Assembly (NCBI GenBank): GCA_037974335.1
Contig: CM075760.1
Location: 22,429,538-22,493,537 of the forward strand
Direction: 5' to 3'
From: Prionace glauca
Taxonomy: Eukaryota; Chordata; Chondrichthyes; Carcharhiniformes; Carcharhinidae
Length of the DNA stretch: 64,000 bases
The stretch's first letter is position 1, and every line of letters starts with the position of its first letter. The notes below the pieces were generated by a model, which had not been told where the DNA came from, made no database searches, and was given only the letters and a program-made list of their open reading frames with translations. Positions 21,815 to 33,151 of the stretch are shown piece after piece. Both the position numbers and the translations under genes were made by a program.

Positions 21815-22280
21815 AAGAACAAAGAACAACACAGCACGGGAAACAGGCCCTTCGGCCCAACAAGCCCGCGCTGCCATTTTAACATTCTGAGTTCCCTCTT
21901 CTCCCTCTGATCTTTGTCTACACCTATTGGACTCCAGAATAAAGGAACGATAACCAGATTGAGGGAAGGCTAATTTAGGGACAATTTGTTACACCAATCA
22001 GCTAAAAGCACGTTTTTGGGGGTGTGGGAGGAAACCGGAGCATCCGGAGAAAACCCAAGCAAGCACGGGGAGAATGCGCAAACTCCCACAGACACCGGCC
22101 CAAATCCATGTATCTGCACAGCAAACAGTGATAGTCACTGAGCTGTCGTGTTGCCAGTCAGATGGTCCAGTTTAAGCACACACTAACGACATGAAGCACT
22201 AGGCAACTCTTGATGCAACACCCAAGAGCAGCCCTCGCACGACCCACCATGTGTATGCACCTTGTTGGAAAACAAGGCGG
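21815..22280 (-). mobile_element. SINE-like dispersed unit (copy 2 of 3)
   Basis: Same organisation as 19599-19960 and 46300-46770, and longer: it includes the 'gacatgaagcactaggcaac' and 'ttgttggaaaacaaggcgga' segment that is also found at 46.7 kb. Confidence 0.75.
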
Positions 22281-22564
22281 ACCGAATAACATCCACATCA
22301 TCATCAAGACTGCCTATTTGTGACATGAAACTCAGGAGAATAAAGATATAGAGGGAGAATGGAATGGTCTGAATTGCTCTACAGAGAGTTGCCATGGATT
22401 TCAGTTGCCAAATGGATTCCTTCTGTGCTGTAATGATTGCATCACTGGAAATATATATGACTGTTACACTACATTATTCTAGCCTCTCCTTTCCTTTTCT
22501 ATGTACAGTATGATTTGCCTCGAGAGCATGCAAAAAACAATACTTTTCATTATACCCTAATCCA

Positions 22565-22732
22565 AGGATAGAATCCCTACAGTGCAGAAAAAGGTCATTC
22601 GGCCCACCGAGTCTGTACCAACCACAATCCCACTGAGGACCTATTCCTGCAACTCCACATACTTACCCGCTAATCCCCTGACACTGTGGCCAATTTATTA
22701 TGGTCAATCAACCTAATCTACATATCTTTGGA
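22565..22732 (-). mobile_element. SINE 3' fragment
   Basis: 'aggtcattcggcccaccgag' through 'gtcaatcaacctaatctaca' is the antisense of the SINE tail and core edge; the head is missing. Confidence 0.75.
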
Positions 22733-23280
22733 ACCAAAAGAGAAAATGCTGGAAAATCTTGGCAGGTCTGGCAGTATCTATAAGGACAGAAAAGACCTGA
22801 TGTTTCAAGTCGAGATGACCCTTTGTCAAAGCTGAAAGGCCTAGAAAGTGGGAAATATTCATATGCAGGGTGAGGGAATGAAAGACGAGTCATTGCCATC
22901 GAAACTCCTGTGCTTCCCCTTTTTCTAAATATTACCTCTCTCCCACCCATTCTCCCCCCAATCCCCCCATTTTCATCTGGCACAGCTTACTCTCTGATTT
23001 CAGCTTGTCTGCCATTAGGCCATTCACACCCGTTATTCTCTCTATGGACTGCCGTTAGCAGCCTTTTCCTCTAGTTTCTGTGTCTATGACTCATCGGTCA
23101 GTCCCTTACCCTGCAGTATAAATATCCCCCTATTTAATGCCTTTTAGCATTGTCAAAGGGTCATCGAGACTCGGAATGTCAGCTCTTTCCTCTCCTTACA
23201 TGCTACCAGACCTGCTGAGATTTTCCAGAATTTTCTCTTTTGGTTTCAGATTCCAGCATCTGCAGTAATTTGTTTTCATC
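22733..23280. repeat. Dispersed repeat pair (ctgctgagattttcc family)
   Basis: Left end 'gagaaaatgctggaaaatct' and right end 'cctgctgagattttccagaa' with 'ccagcatctgcagtaattt' are two opposed copies of the same terminal motif, bracketing about 400 bases. It looks like an element with inverted terminal segments; the family is not known to me. Confidence 0.5.
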
Positions 23281-23660
23281 TGCACATTTTTAGACATGGG
23301 ATATCAAATCAAATAGGTAACATTGACAAAGTGCTATATATTTAAAGACAAGAAATAGAGAAGCATAAATAACCTAATACATAACATATAACTACGTTAA
23401 ACATATCTCTGTCCCATACTAATTTAACGTTCATTTAAATATTAGTCCTCTCCTAGGAAAACTCCCCCTTTAATTGTGAACATTGGTTAAGAGGCTATCC
23501 TATTATCCAGATAAGTAAATCTGTCAAACTTAGGGAGTTAAAGGTTGTCAATGTCTTTGAGAGAGAAAGAAAAAAGATACCTGGGCCTAATGATACTCCT
23601 AATTCCGGTGTCCGTCTGTAACCTTTCCAGACTCTGCAGCCTCCCTGGATTCACTTCCTT
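23281..23660. other. AT-rich spacer
   Basis: No feature is recognised between the repeat and the promoter block. Confidence 0.35.
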
Positions 23661-23739
23661 TCACTTCAGTTGCTGCAGTTCCCCAATTTTCCCCAGAATG
23701 GGAATAGAAATGGAAAGGGGGAGACATTGATTTCCTCCC

Positions 23740-24240
23740 AGATGTTGCCCAGAGGAGGAAGTTTCACTCTGAAGCTCACTGGGCAACTTCCGCCTTGTGA
23801 CGTCAAAATGGTGCCCTGCCTGAATCAGCCAATAGGGATCATTCTGATCACTGAACAACTTCCGCCTTGTGACGTCACAATGGAGGCCTGCCTGAATCAG
23901 ACGACAGGAGTTAGTCTGCTCACCGGACTGCTTCCGCGTTGTGACGTCGCAATGGAGCCCAGTCTGAATCAGCCAGTAGGAATCACTCCGCTCCGCGGTG
24001 ACGTCTCCGGGTTCCAGTGCGCAGGCCCAGACAGCCGTCACGTCCCCCTCCCCCCGGGTACAGCGTCATTGTTGCCCCGCCCCCGAGTTCTGGCCATTCG
24101 GAAGCCCGGGCAGACCGGAAGGACTCTTGTACTCCAGCCAATCAGTGGGTGGGCTTTGTGACGTAGGAGGTTGAGCTTCACACAGACTGAACCTTCTTCC
24201 TGAGTCCCCACATCAGTGAGTAAAACAGTTTGTGTTACAG
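23740..24240. promoter_or_regulatory. Promoter block between zinc-finger genes A and B
   Basis: A GC-rich block containing a 72-bp tandem unit, three copies plus a partial one. Each unit has 'cttccgc.ttgtgacgtc': CRE cores start at 23798, 23870, 23942 and 23999. CCAAT-type 'cagccaatagg' or 'cagccagtagg' occurs in alternate units. Downstream are a GC box 'cccgcccccg', another 'cagccaatcag' and 'gtgacgtag'. A first-exon donor for gene B may be 'atcagtgagtaaa' near 24215. Genes A (-) and B (+) diverge from it, so a bidirectional promoter is inferred. Confidence 0.7.
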
Positions 24241-24546
24241 ACAGTGAACAGGCAGGGAGGTTTTCAGGAAGGAAGGGGAAGAGTTCACTTAGTGAATAGT
24301 GAGGCTGTGAGTGGGAGATGGAGAGGAAGGGAGTCTGAGCAGCTGGAAAAAGCAGCTGAGTGGGAGAATCTGCCAGTGAGAGATCCAGAGGCTGGGACTC
24401 CTGGGGCTGTCTGTGGAAATGGGCTGCAGGGAAAGAGTTCAGTCCAACCTCCTGTAAAAGGAAATGAGCTGAACCTATACCTGGGAAATACAGAGTTGTG
24501 GGACTCTGTAACTGGAATTAGAGCCAAATGTGTGGAGGGAGGAAAT

Positions 24547-24930
24547 GTTTGATTTGATTTATTATTGTCACACGTATTAACAAACACTGAAAAGTATTGT
24601 TTCTTGCATGTTATACAGACAAAGCATACTGTTCATAGAGAAGGAAACAAGACACTGCAGAATGTAGTGTTACAGTCACAGCTAGGGTGCAGAGAAAGAT
24701 CAATTTAATGTGAGGTAGGTCCGTTCAAAAGTTTGACAGCAGCAGGGAAGAAGCTGTTCTTGTGTTTGGTACATGACTTCAGACTTTTGTTTTTTTTTCC
24801 TATAGAAGAAAGTGAAAGAGAGAAAGTTTGGGGTGCATGGGGTCCTTAATTATGCCGGTTGCTTCCCTGAGGCAGCGGGAAGTGCAGATGGAATCAATGG
24901 ATGGGAGGCTGGTTTGTGATGTTTGTAAAT
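24547..24930 (+). mobile_element. Elasmobranch dispersed LINE-like repeat
   Basis: 'gatttattattgtcacacgt', 'agaatgtagtgttacagtca' and 'gggtgcatggggtccttaat' belong to a repeat I recognise as frequent in shark genomes. It sits in gene B's putative first intron. Confidence 0.6.
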
Positions 24931-25798
24931 ATTTGTAAACATTTGTAAATGTTTGTGATTTTTATGGAACCTGTCTGAAGTATTTAAAGTCAAATTTACC
25001 CTGTCTGTAAAAAGTATCATTGTTTGTGAATGCATGCTTCGTTAATGTTGATTTTCGTTTGATTATTGCAGTAAAAGTATAAAATTAATGAAACCTTATT
25101 CTTTGCTTTATTCCATTAGAATTGTCTGGGAAATTGTTTATTTGAAGATTATCAGTCTCTATGGAGAAGTATTTCTAGTTTTGTTATTGCACATGTTGGA
25201 TATATTGTTGATGCTGCAGTAAGGTACATTTATTTTTCTTTCTATTCTTGGAATATAATAATGTAGTTATGTTATATATTTCAAGTCAGTGAGACATTAC
25301 AGCACAAAAAAATCCATTTGGAAATTCAAATCCATGTCAACTCACCATAGAACAATCCAGTTGGTCCCGTTCCCCCTCTGTATCACTGCCTTAAAGGTTT
25401 ATTTCTTTTGAATGACTAACATTATTTGAAATCATGGGTTCTCTCTGCTTCTACCATCCTCGTGTGGGGTGAATTCCAGTTTATGGCCACTTGAAGTCCA
25501 AACAAACCTTGTACACATATTCCCCACCTCTCTCTAATAAAGTAACATAGTGGTTTTACACAAATTATAGTCCAGTTATATAAAGGATATATCGGTGTAC
25601 AGCTTGCCTGAAGATTTTCAGGTCTGTGTGTCCTGGAGCATGAACCAGCAGAATCGGGAGAGTGACTATTTGGTGCAGAATGTGTGGGACAGAAATTTAC
25701 ATCTTTTCAGGAATAAAAAAGTAGTTTAATCGAGAATTGTCCATTCTGAATTTCTTTTCTGTGTGCACAGCATTGACTTTTGTCAACTTCTTTCACAG
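24931..25798 (+). other. Putative intron of gene B
   Basis: AT-rich intronic-looking sequence with a short 'tttgtaaa' repeat near 24925-24955. It ends in acceptor 'ttctttcacag'. Confidence 0.5.
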
Positions 25799-27313
25799 GA
25801 TATTCGGAGGGGAGGATTTACAGGACAGAAATATCAAAACATCATATTCATATCTGATAGATACACTCGATTAATCACAATGTGAATATCATCGGCCTTG
25901 GACTCCAGAAGGAGATTTTTTGGGGTTTTTTTTCTATCTGTGGGAAAAGATTGAACATCAGTGTGACTGGAAAAGCAGTGAGAAGTACAAACCTGAGTGT
26001 GTGATCAGGTAACACAGTCTGAAAAGCATTGCACCGTTTACATTGAGAGGGACTGTACATCTGTTCTAGGTCAGGGCGAGGCTTCATCTGATTGTCAAAC
26101 CTGGAGGGACAGCAGGCCCCCCGCATCAGGGAGAAACAGTGGAAATGTGGGGACTGTGGGAAAGGATTCAAAGCACCGTGTGAGCTGGAGATCCATCGAC
26201 GCAGTCACACTGGGGAGAAGCCATTCACCTGCCCTGATTGTGGGAAGGGATTCTCTCAGCTATCCAACCTGCTGACCCATCAGAAAATCCACACTGGGGA
26301 GAGGCTGTTCACCTGCTCTGAATGTGGGAAAGGTTTCACTGATTCCTCCCGTCTTCTGACGCACAGCCGCATTCACACGGGGGAGAGGCCTTTCACCTGC
26401 ATTGAGTGTGGAAAGGGGTTCGGAGATTTGTCCAGCCTCCGGAGACACAAGCAGGTTCACACCAGGGAGAGGTCATTCCCTTGCTCCGTGTGTGGGAAGG
26501 GATTCACTCTTTCGACCAACCTGCGGAGACACCAGCGAATACACGCCCGGGAGAAAGTGCTCAGCTGCTCAGAGTGTGGGAAGGGATTCAGTAATTCCTC
26601 TGCTCTGCAGAAGCACCGGAGAGTTCACACCGGGGAAAGGCCGTACGCCTGCTCTGACTGCGGGAAGGGATTCACTCGGTCATCTCACCTGCTGATACAC
26701 CAGCGAGTCCACACCGGAGACAGGCCATTCACCTGCACCGTGTGTGGAAGAGGATTCAGTGCATCATCTACCCTGCAGAACCACCAGGCAGTTCACACTG
26801 GGAAGAGGTCATTCACCTGCTCCGTGTGTGGGAAGGGATTCACTCAGTTATCAACCTTGCTGCGACACCAGGCAGTTCACACTGGAGAGAGGACGTTCCC
26901 CTGCTCTGTGTGTGGGAAGAGATTTACTAGGTCCACTAGTCTGCTGACACACCAGCGAATTCACTCTGGAGAAAGACCGTTCAGTTGCACTGAGTGTGGG
27001 AAGGGATTCACTGATCCCTCCAGCCTCTGGAAACACCAGCGAGTTCACACTGGGGAGAGGCCGTTCGCCTGCTGTGTGTGTGGGAAGGGATTCACTGAGT
27101 CGTCTAGTCTGCGCGCGCACCGTCGAGTTCACACTGGGGAGAAGCCTTTCACCTGTTCTGACTGTGGGAAGGGATTTGCTGATCCTTCCAGCCTGCGGAA
27201 ACACAAGCAAGTTCACACGGAGGAGAGAGGCTGTTCACCTGCTCTGAGTGTAGGAAAGGATTCACTGAGACATCCAACCTGCTAAGACATTATGGCAATC
27301 ACACTGATTACAG
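25799..27313 (+). CDS. C2H2 zinc-finger gene B, 13-14 fingers
   Basis: A terminal exon after acceptor 'ttctttcacag'. The likely start is Met 26092 (MSNLEGQQAPRIREKQ); the exon's first 290 bases have stops in frame. Thirteen consecutive C2H2 fingers follow, WKCGDC to FTCSDC, with TGERPF-type linkers and no degenerate zinc ligands. In the linker after finger 13 (HTEERG, about 27222-27228) the frame moves. A two-base 'ag' gain would explain why a fourteenth finger (FTCSECRKGF ... LLRHYGNH) and a stop at about 27339 lie in another frame. The predicted protein of about 397 residues keeps thirteen fingers and is probably functional for DNA binding in the nucleus. No effector domain is seen. Its upstream promoter block at 24 kb is shared with gene A. 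Confidence 0.9.
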
Positions 27314-27873
27314 ACCTTTTAAATACTCTGGGTGTTAATTGTATAATTTGGGGTAAATATATACAAGCAGTGGGCATTGATTAGATGTTTACATGAGCAC
27401 ATATAGACACAATACTATTCCATGCTCTGTCATTAAGAGTGATATACCTGTAATGTTTCACTCTATGAATAAATCTATACCAAGTAAAGATCGGAACTAG
27501 TTTCCTCCTTCACCATAAAGCGGTCAGGATTATGATGTGGTAACAGTGAAAATACCTGATGTTTCCGATCTGAATGTTTGAGAAGGAATAATGCGAGCTT
27601 TGATAAAAATCAGAAGGGAAAGATGTAAATTATCTTAAAGCTACACAGACGATTTGTTCACACTATTTGCCAAAGATTGAAAAGTCCTGCTTCAAGATAC
27701 AGGAGCAGATGATGAAGGGTATACAACACTCATACAAGAGACTAGTGCAGAGTGTACAATGTATAAAGATTATTGGAGGATGCCATCATATCCCAACAGT
27801 AAACTTTCCCTTGGAGCTGAACCTGAGGCACCAGCTCAGTTTCTGAATGATGAGTTTTGAGACGTGTCAAAAT
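27314..27873 (+). other. 3' UTR of gene B and flank
   Basis: An AATAAA at 27468-27473 is a plausible poly(A) signal about 130 bases after the last coding position. The rest, to the CR1 insertion at 27874, is AT-rich and unrecognised. Confidence 0.6.
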
Positions 27874-28623
27874 GAAAAACTGCAGCAGGCGACGGTGCAG
27901 AGGGACCTCGGGGTCCTTGTGCATGAGTCGCAAAAACCCAGCTTGCAGGTGCAGCAGGTGGTCAGGAAGGCGAATGGGATGCTGGCCTTCATAGCGAAGG
28001 GGATTGAATATAAAAGTAGGGAGGTCTTGCTGCAGCTGTATAGGGCATTGGTGAGGCCGCAGCTGGAGTACTGTGTGCAGTTTTGGGCGCCGCACCTGCG
28101 CAAGGATGTTTTGGCCCTGGAGGGAGTGCAGAGGAGGTTTACTCGGCTGATACCGGAGTTGAGGGGATTGAGCTATGAGGAGAGGCTGAATAAACTAGGC
28201 TTGTACTCGTTAGAGTTTAGAAGAATGAGGGGAGATCTCATTGAGACGTATAAGATGATGAATGGGATGGATAGGATAGAGGTGGAGAGACTGTTCCCGC
28301 TCAAAAAAGACAGTAGGACTAGGGGGCACAGCCTCAAGATAAAGGGGGGGCGGTTTAGAACAGAGTTGAGGAGGAACTTCTTCACTCAAAGGGTGGTGAA
28401 TCTCTGGAATTCTCTGCCCGTTGAAGTGGTGGAGGCTGCCTCGCTAAATATTTTTAAGAAACGGGTTGATGGGTTTTTGATAAGAGAAGGGATTAAGGGT
28501 TATGGGGAGAGGGCGGGAAGGTGGAGCTGAGTCACGACAGATCAGCCATGATCTTACTGAATGGCGGGGCAGGCTCGAAGGGCCAGATGGCCTACTCCTG
28601 CTCCTATTTCTTATGTTCTTATG
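27874..28623 (+). mobile_element. CR1 LINE 3' fragment, young
   Basis: 5'-truncated at 'gaaaaactgcagcaggcgac'. It retains an open frame over the whole C-terminal ORF2 segment (LQQATVQRDLGVLVHESQKP ... RVDGFLIREGIKGYGERAG) and the 3' end 'cttatgttcttatg'. It is the same subfamily as 3639-4195 and 37465-38900. The open frame and near identity point to recent activity. Confidence 0.93.
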
Positions 28624-28747
28624 AACGTTCTGCTCAGGAACATCACATAGAAAGTCCTTTCAGCGATGCACTCTGTGAAAGGAATCCTGTGGTGATTGAT
28701 GAAATGCAGAAAATTTCAGCTGATCGCTATCATATCTGTTTCCACTA

Positions 28748-29080
28748 TCACTCCCAGCAGCAAATTCCAGGCACCCACCACCTTCAATTGTAAAAAACTT
28801 GTCTCAAAATCTCCTTTAAACCTTGTCCCTCGCACCTTAAACCTGTGGCCCCCTAGTAACTGATTCTCCCACCCTGGGGAAAAGCTTCTGACTATCCACT
28901 CTGAGCATGCCTCTCATAATCTTGTAGACTTCTATCAAGTCTCCCCTTACCCTCCGTCATTCCAGTGAGAACAAACCAAGATTCTACAACCTCTCCTCAT
29001 AGCTAATGCCCTCTATACCAGGGCAACATCCTGGTAAATCTTTTCTGCACTCTCTCCAAAGCCGCCTCCTTTTGAATGGA
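28748..29080 (-). mobile_element. CR1-related LINE fragment, older
   Basis: Antisense of a C-terminal LINE region ('ttccaggcacccaccacctt', 'cccttaccctccgtcattcc'), diverged with frame breaks. Ends lack the terminal repeats. Confidence 0.75.
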
Positions 29081-29119
29081 CCTACCTCATATTAAGCTGA
29101 TCATGTTCTTCACAAGGCG

Positions 29120-29757
29120 GGGGGGGGGGGGGCGATCCACACTGCCCCTGACGCTGCCTCCGCTTATCCACCTCCTTCCCACCTGAAGATCAGCCTGGAA
29201 GTGAGCCTCACTACGTATGCTGCGCGTCACAATGGCCGGGGACTGATTGACAGTGGCGTCGGCCCAATAGGGAAAGGGGGCGGGGCTGGATGACCGCGTG
29301 GGAGCAGGTAGTCCTCCAACCAATCGGAGTGAATGAGGGGCGGGGTTGGAAGACCGAGGGGGTTGCGGCTGGTCCTCCAACCAATCGGAGTGAATGAGGG
29401 GGGTAAATGCTCTCAGGCATGCGCACTGCTGGTAATGGTGACGGACGGAGGGGACGTTTAAAGGCTGATGCGAGATCAGTACGAGGTAAAGGGCGGTGCG
29501 CAGAGAGCGGTAGATCTGGCCGGCGGGTGAATAGGCTTTGTAAACATGTTGTCCAATCTCACACCCCGGGAAAGAACTTCCTGGTCATCCCGTTTTGAAC
29601 CAAATGGAGCCGCGGCTTGTCGTGCTGGGCCCGGGCTGACTGCCGCCATTCTGCCGGAAGTGTATCATTTGTGGCCGCCATGTTTGTGAGGGGCAATATG
29701 TGCAGTAGCGTGGCGCCATGTTTGTGAGGGGCAATGTGACGTATGGGATTTGAACCC
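29120..29757. promoter_or_regulatory. Promoter-like block upstream of zinc-finger gene C
   Basis: A GC-rich block with 'gactgattgacag', 'ggcccaatagg', 'gggggcggggctgg' and two tandem 'tcctccaaccaatcggagtg' CCAAT modules. These are followed by NRF1-like 'ggcatgcgcac', ETS-type 'ccggaagtg' and 'gccgccat' YY1 motifs. The first half is paralogous to 54110-54290 (+) and 39990-40170 (inverted). It probably drives gene C (+), whose coding exon starts at 32.3 kb. Confidence 0.65.
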
Positions 29758-29860
29758 CTGCAGTCCATGTGGTGTAGGTACATCCACCCTGCTGGTAGGG
29801 AGGGAATTCCAGGAGTTTGTCCCAGTGACTGAAGGAATGGCGATATATTCCCAAATCATT
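29758..29860. mobile_element. Dispersed repeat scrap
   Basis: 'cagtccatgtggtgtaggta' and 'agggagggaattccaggagt' match a repeat widespread in sharks as I recall it. It directly abuts the promoter block. Confidence 0.5.
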
Positions 29861-29940
29861 TTAAACATTATTTATAGATCTGTGGGTTTGGTCAGTCACA
29901 TGAAGAGCCATGGTGAAATTCACGACCCTAAGTAGACATG

Positions 29941-30225
29941 AGCGACACGGTGGCACAGTAATTAGCACTGCTCCCTCACGGTGCCAGGGATCCAGTTTCA
30001 GTTCCTGACTTGGGTGACTTCAGTTAAATTATTGATTAGCGTCACAAGTAAGCTTGCTTTAACGCTGCAGTTAAGGTACTGTGAAATTCTGTGCAGTTTA
30101 TATGCTCTCCTCGCATCTGCGTGGGTTTCCTCTGGGTGCTCCAGTCCCCCACCCCCGGTTAATTTACTAAGGGGTAAATTTCCCTTTAGTTTCCCAAGAT
30201 GTGGCGATAAGGGGACTTGGCTAAG
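29941..30225 (+). mobile_element. tRNA-headed SINE, rearranged
   Basis: Head 'cggtggcacagtaattagca', a misplaced tail-like 'attagcgtcacaagtaagct', then core 'cgtgggtttcctctgggtgc'. The normal order is disturbed, suggesting nested or recombined copies. Confidence 0.7.
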
Positions 30226-30246
30226 ATAAATGTGTGAGGCTGCGGG

Positions 30247-31830
30247 GATAGGTCGTAGAGTCGTAGAGGTTTACAGCATGAAAACAGGCCCTTTCATCCA
30301 ACTGGTCCATGCTGCCCTTTTTTTAAAAACCCCTAAGCTAGTCCCAATTGCCTGCATTTGGCTAATTTCCCTCTATACCCATCTTATCTATGTAACTGTC
30401 AAAACGCTTTTTGAAAGACAAAATTGTACCTGCCTCTACTAGAACATAGAACATTACAGTGCAATACATGCCCTTCGGCCTTCGATGTTGCACCGACCAG
30501 TGGAACCAATCTAATGACCCTCTAACCTAAACTATTCCAATGTTATCCATATGCCTATCCACTGACCATGTGAACACCCTTAAAGTTGGCGAGTCCACAA
30601 CTGCTGCAGGCAGGGCATTCCACACCCTTACTACCCTCTGAGTAACAACCTACCTCTGACATCCATGCTATAACTACCACCCCTTAATTTAAAGCTTTGT
30701 CCCCTCATGTTAGCCTTCACCATCCGAGGAAAAAGGCTCTCACTATCCACCTTATCTAATCCTCTGATCATCTTGTATGCCTCAATTTGGTCACCTCATA
30801 ACCTCATAACCTTCTTCTCTCTAATAAAAATAACCTCAAGTCCCTCAGCCTTTCCTCATAAGACCTTCCCACCATACCAGGCAACATCCTGATAAACCTC
30901 CTTTGCACCCTTTCCAATGCCTCCACATCTTTCTTATAATGCAGTGACTAGAACTGTACGCAATACTCCAAGTGCGGCCGCACCAGAGTTTTATACAGTT
31001 GTAACATGACCTTACGGCTCTGAAATTCAATCCCTCTACCAATAAAAGCTAACACACCGTACGCCTTCTTACAACCTTATCAACCTGGGTGCCAACTTTC
31101 AGAGATCAATGCACATGTACCCCGAGATCTCTGTGCTCGTCGACACCACCAAGAGTCCTTCCATTAGCCCTATATTCTGTACTCCTGTTACTCTTACCAA
31201 AGTGAATCACCTCACACTTTTCCGTATTAAACTCCATTTGCCACACCTCGGCCCAGCTCTGCAGCTTATCTATGTCCCTCTGCAAACTGTAACATCCATC
31301 CTCACTGTCTACAACTCCTCCAACTTTGGTGTTGTCAGCAAATTTACTAATCCATCCTTCTACACCCTCATCTAGGTCATTTACCTAGAACGAGCTGCCA
31401 GAGGTAGTACTACTACCTCTGGCAGCTCGTTCCTGACACTCACCACCCTCTGTGTGAAAAAATTGCCCCTCTGAACACTTTTGTATCCCTGCCCTCTCAC
31501 CTTAAACCTATGCCCTCTAATTTTAGACTCCCCTAACTTTGGGAAAAGATATTGACTATCTAGCTGATCTGTGCCCCTCATTATTTTATAGACCTCTACA
31601 AGATCACCCCTCAGCCTCCTACAGTCCAGAGATAAAAGTCCCAGTCTGTCCAGCCTCTCCTTATAACTCAATCCATCAAGTCCCAGTAGCATCCTAGTAA
31701 ATCTCTTCTGCACTCTTTCCAGTTTAATAATATCCTTTCTATAACAGGGTGACCAGAACTGTAGAACGTATTCCAAGTGTGGGCCTTCCCAATGTCTTGG
31801 GTGGACAGGAGGGCCTGGGTAAAGCACTCT
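30247..31830 (-). mobile_element. Nested CR1 LINEs
   Basis: An outer CR1 copy (3' end at 30247; coding words LDRLGLLSLDCRRLRGDLVE and FTRMLLGLDGLSYKERL at its other side) is split. One part is 30247-30440 and the other about 31408-31830, both antisense. Between them lies a second antisense CR1-related element of a different subfamily (30441-31407) with its own 3' end. The outer sequence 'cctctactactacctctggc' is interrupted at the join, with a short palindrome at the right junction. Confidence 0.85.
31388..31432. repeat. Perfect 45-base palindrome
   Basis: Two 22-base arms flank a single C. The right arm is native outer-CR1 sequence ('ctctggcagctcgttc') and the left arm is its inverted copy, sitting exactly at the junction with the inner LINE. 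Confidence 0.9.
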
Positions 31831-31895
31831 ATCAGAGAGTCAGTACAGACTCAATAGGTCGAATGGCCTCCTCTTGCACTATAGGGATTCTATGA
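31831..31895 (+). mobile_element. SINE/LINE 3' tail
   Basis: 'caataggtcgaatggcctcc' then 'actatagggattctatgatg' is the CR1-like tail of a local SINE. Confidence 0.6.
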
Positions 31896-32292
31896 TGATA
31901 GATATCATCCTCAAATCGAGGGACTGTTGATGATGAAGATAATCAAGGTGCAACAGGGAGTTAGTGTGGGTATCCTGGTCTTAGGAGAATCTGTTCAAAT
32001 CCTGGTTTATTTATACAATATAAAATCCCTCTCTATTCTCCTCCCAAATCCTCCTCTCTCACTTTCCTCTTCAAAGAGGATAGCGTCTTGTGAAGATCCA
32101 GACTGTGTGACAGCTTCCCTTCCCTGAAAAACATCAGTGAGTCAGTTGTGTTTTATATGACAATCCGGCAGTTTTTATGATCACTCTTTCCTAGTGCCCG
32201 CCCCACAAATTACTGCATTCATTCAGCTCAATTTCACAACCTGTTTTTGAGCGTTCTTTTTCATTCTTTTCTGTTTTAAACCCGTTTTATAG
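31896..32292 (+). other. Putative intron before zinc-finger gene C exon
   Basis: Unrecognised sequence ending in acceptor 'ccgttttatag'. Near 32090-32110, 'gactgtgtgacagcttccct' resembles no known module. Confidence 0.4.
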
Positions 32293-33151
32293 GATTTTCG
32301 AAAGGGAAGGTTTGTATGAAGGAGACGGGAAACCAAACATCACATCAGGATCTGACAAAGTTCCCCGAGTTTTTGGAACTGAATATCACCGAGTATTGAA
32401 CATGGAAGGAAAAAACACCATTCAGAGTGGGGAGAAACCGTACGCCTGTTCTGTGTGTGGACGAGGCTTCAGTCGATTATCAGGCTTGTCGCAACATAGG
32501 TATCTTCACACTGGGAAGGAGTCACTTTGTTCCCCGTCTGAGCTGGAAACTCATCAACGCACTGACGCTGAGAAATCATTCACTTGCTCCGAGTGTGGGA
32601 AGGGATTCAGTGATTTATCCAGCCTGCTGAGACACCGGCGCGTTCACAGTGGGGAGAAGCCATTCAGCTGTCCTGTGTGTAGGAAAGGATTCAATGATTT
32701 ATCCAATCTGTCAAAGCACCAGCGAGTCCATGCTTTGGAGAAACCATTCACCTGCTCCAAGTGTGGGAAAGGATTCACTGATTCATCCAACATGTTGAGA
32801 CACCAGCGAATTCACGCAGACAAGAGACCATTTAAATGTCAGGAGTGTGGGAAAGGATTTAAAGGTTCTGAGGATCTGATGTCCCATCAACGTGTCCACA
32901 CTCAGGAGAAACCTTTCCAATGTCTGGACTGTGGGAAGTGTTATAAAAGACGCTGGGATCTGATGTTCCATCAGCGAATTCACACGACGAGAGACGTTCA
33001 GGTGCTCCAGCTGTGGGACTGGGTTCAGGCGATCATCCAAACTCGCTGTACACCAGCAAACTCACACCAAGAAAAAAGCGTTCACCTGCTCCGAATGTGG
33101 AAAGGGATTCACTCAGTCATCCCACCTGCTGAGACACCAGAAACTTCATGA
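32293..33151 (+). CDS. C2H2 zinc-finger gene C, frameshifted
   Basis: A terminal exon after 'ttttatag'. The likely start is Met 32312 (MYEGDGKPN). It encodes seven C2H2 units. Finger 1 is YACSVC. The second unit has lost its CxxC half ([17 protein letters not shown]). The rest are FTCSEC, FSCPVC, FTCSKC, FKCQEC and FQCLDC. After [10 protein letters not shown] (about 32993-33003) the frame shifts, consistent with one lost base. In the shifted frame two more fingers follow ([10 protein letters not shown] and [10 protein letters not shown] ... LLRHQKLHE) to a stop at 33154, so the ancestral protein had about nine. A truncated product would still carry five or six good fingers. Promoter candidate at 29.1-29.8 kb. 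Confidence 0.87.

Noticed and set aside
23670-24161. 163-residue plus-strand frame through the promoter block
   Set aside because: It is produced by the 72-bp CRE repeat (multiple of three) in GC-rich promoter DNA.
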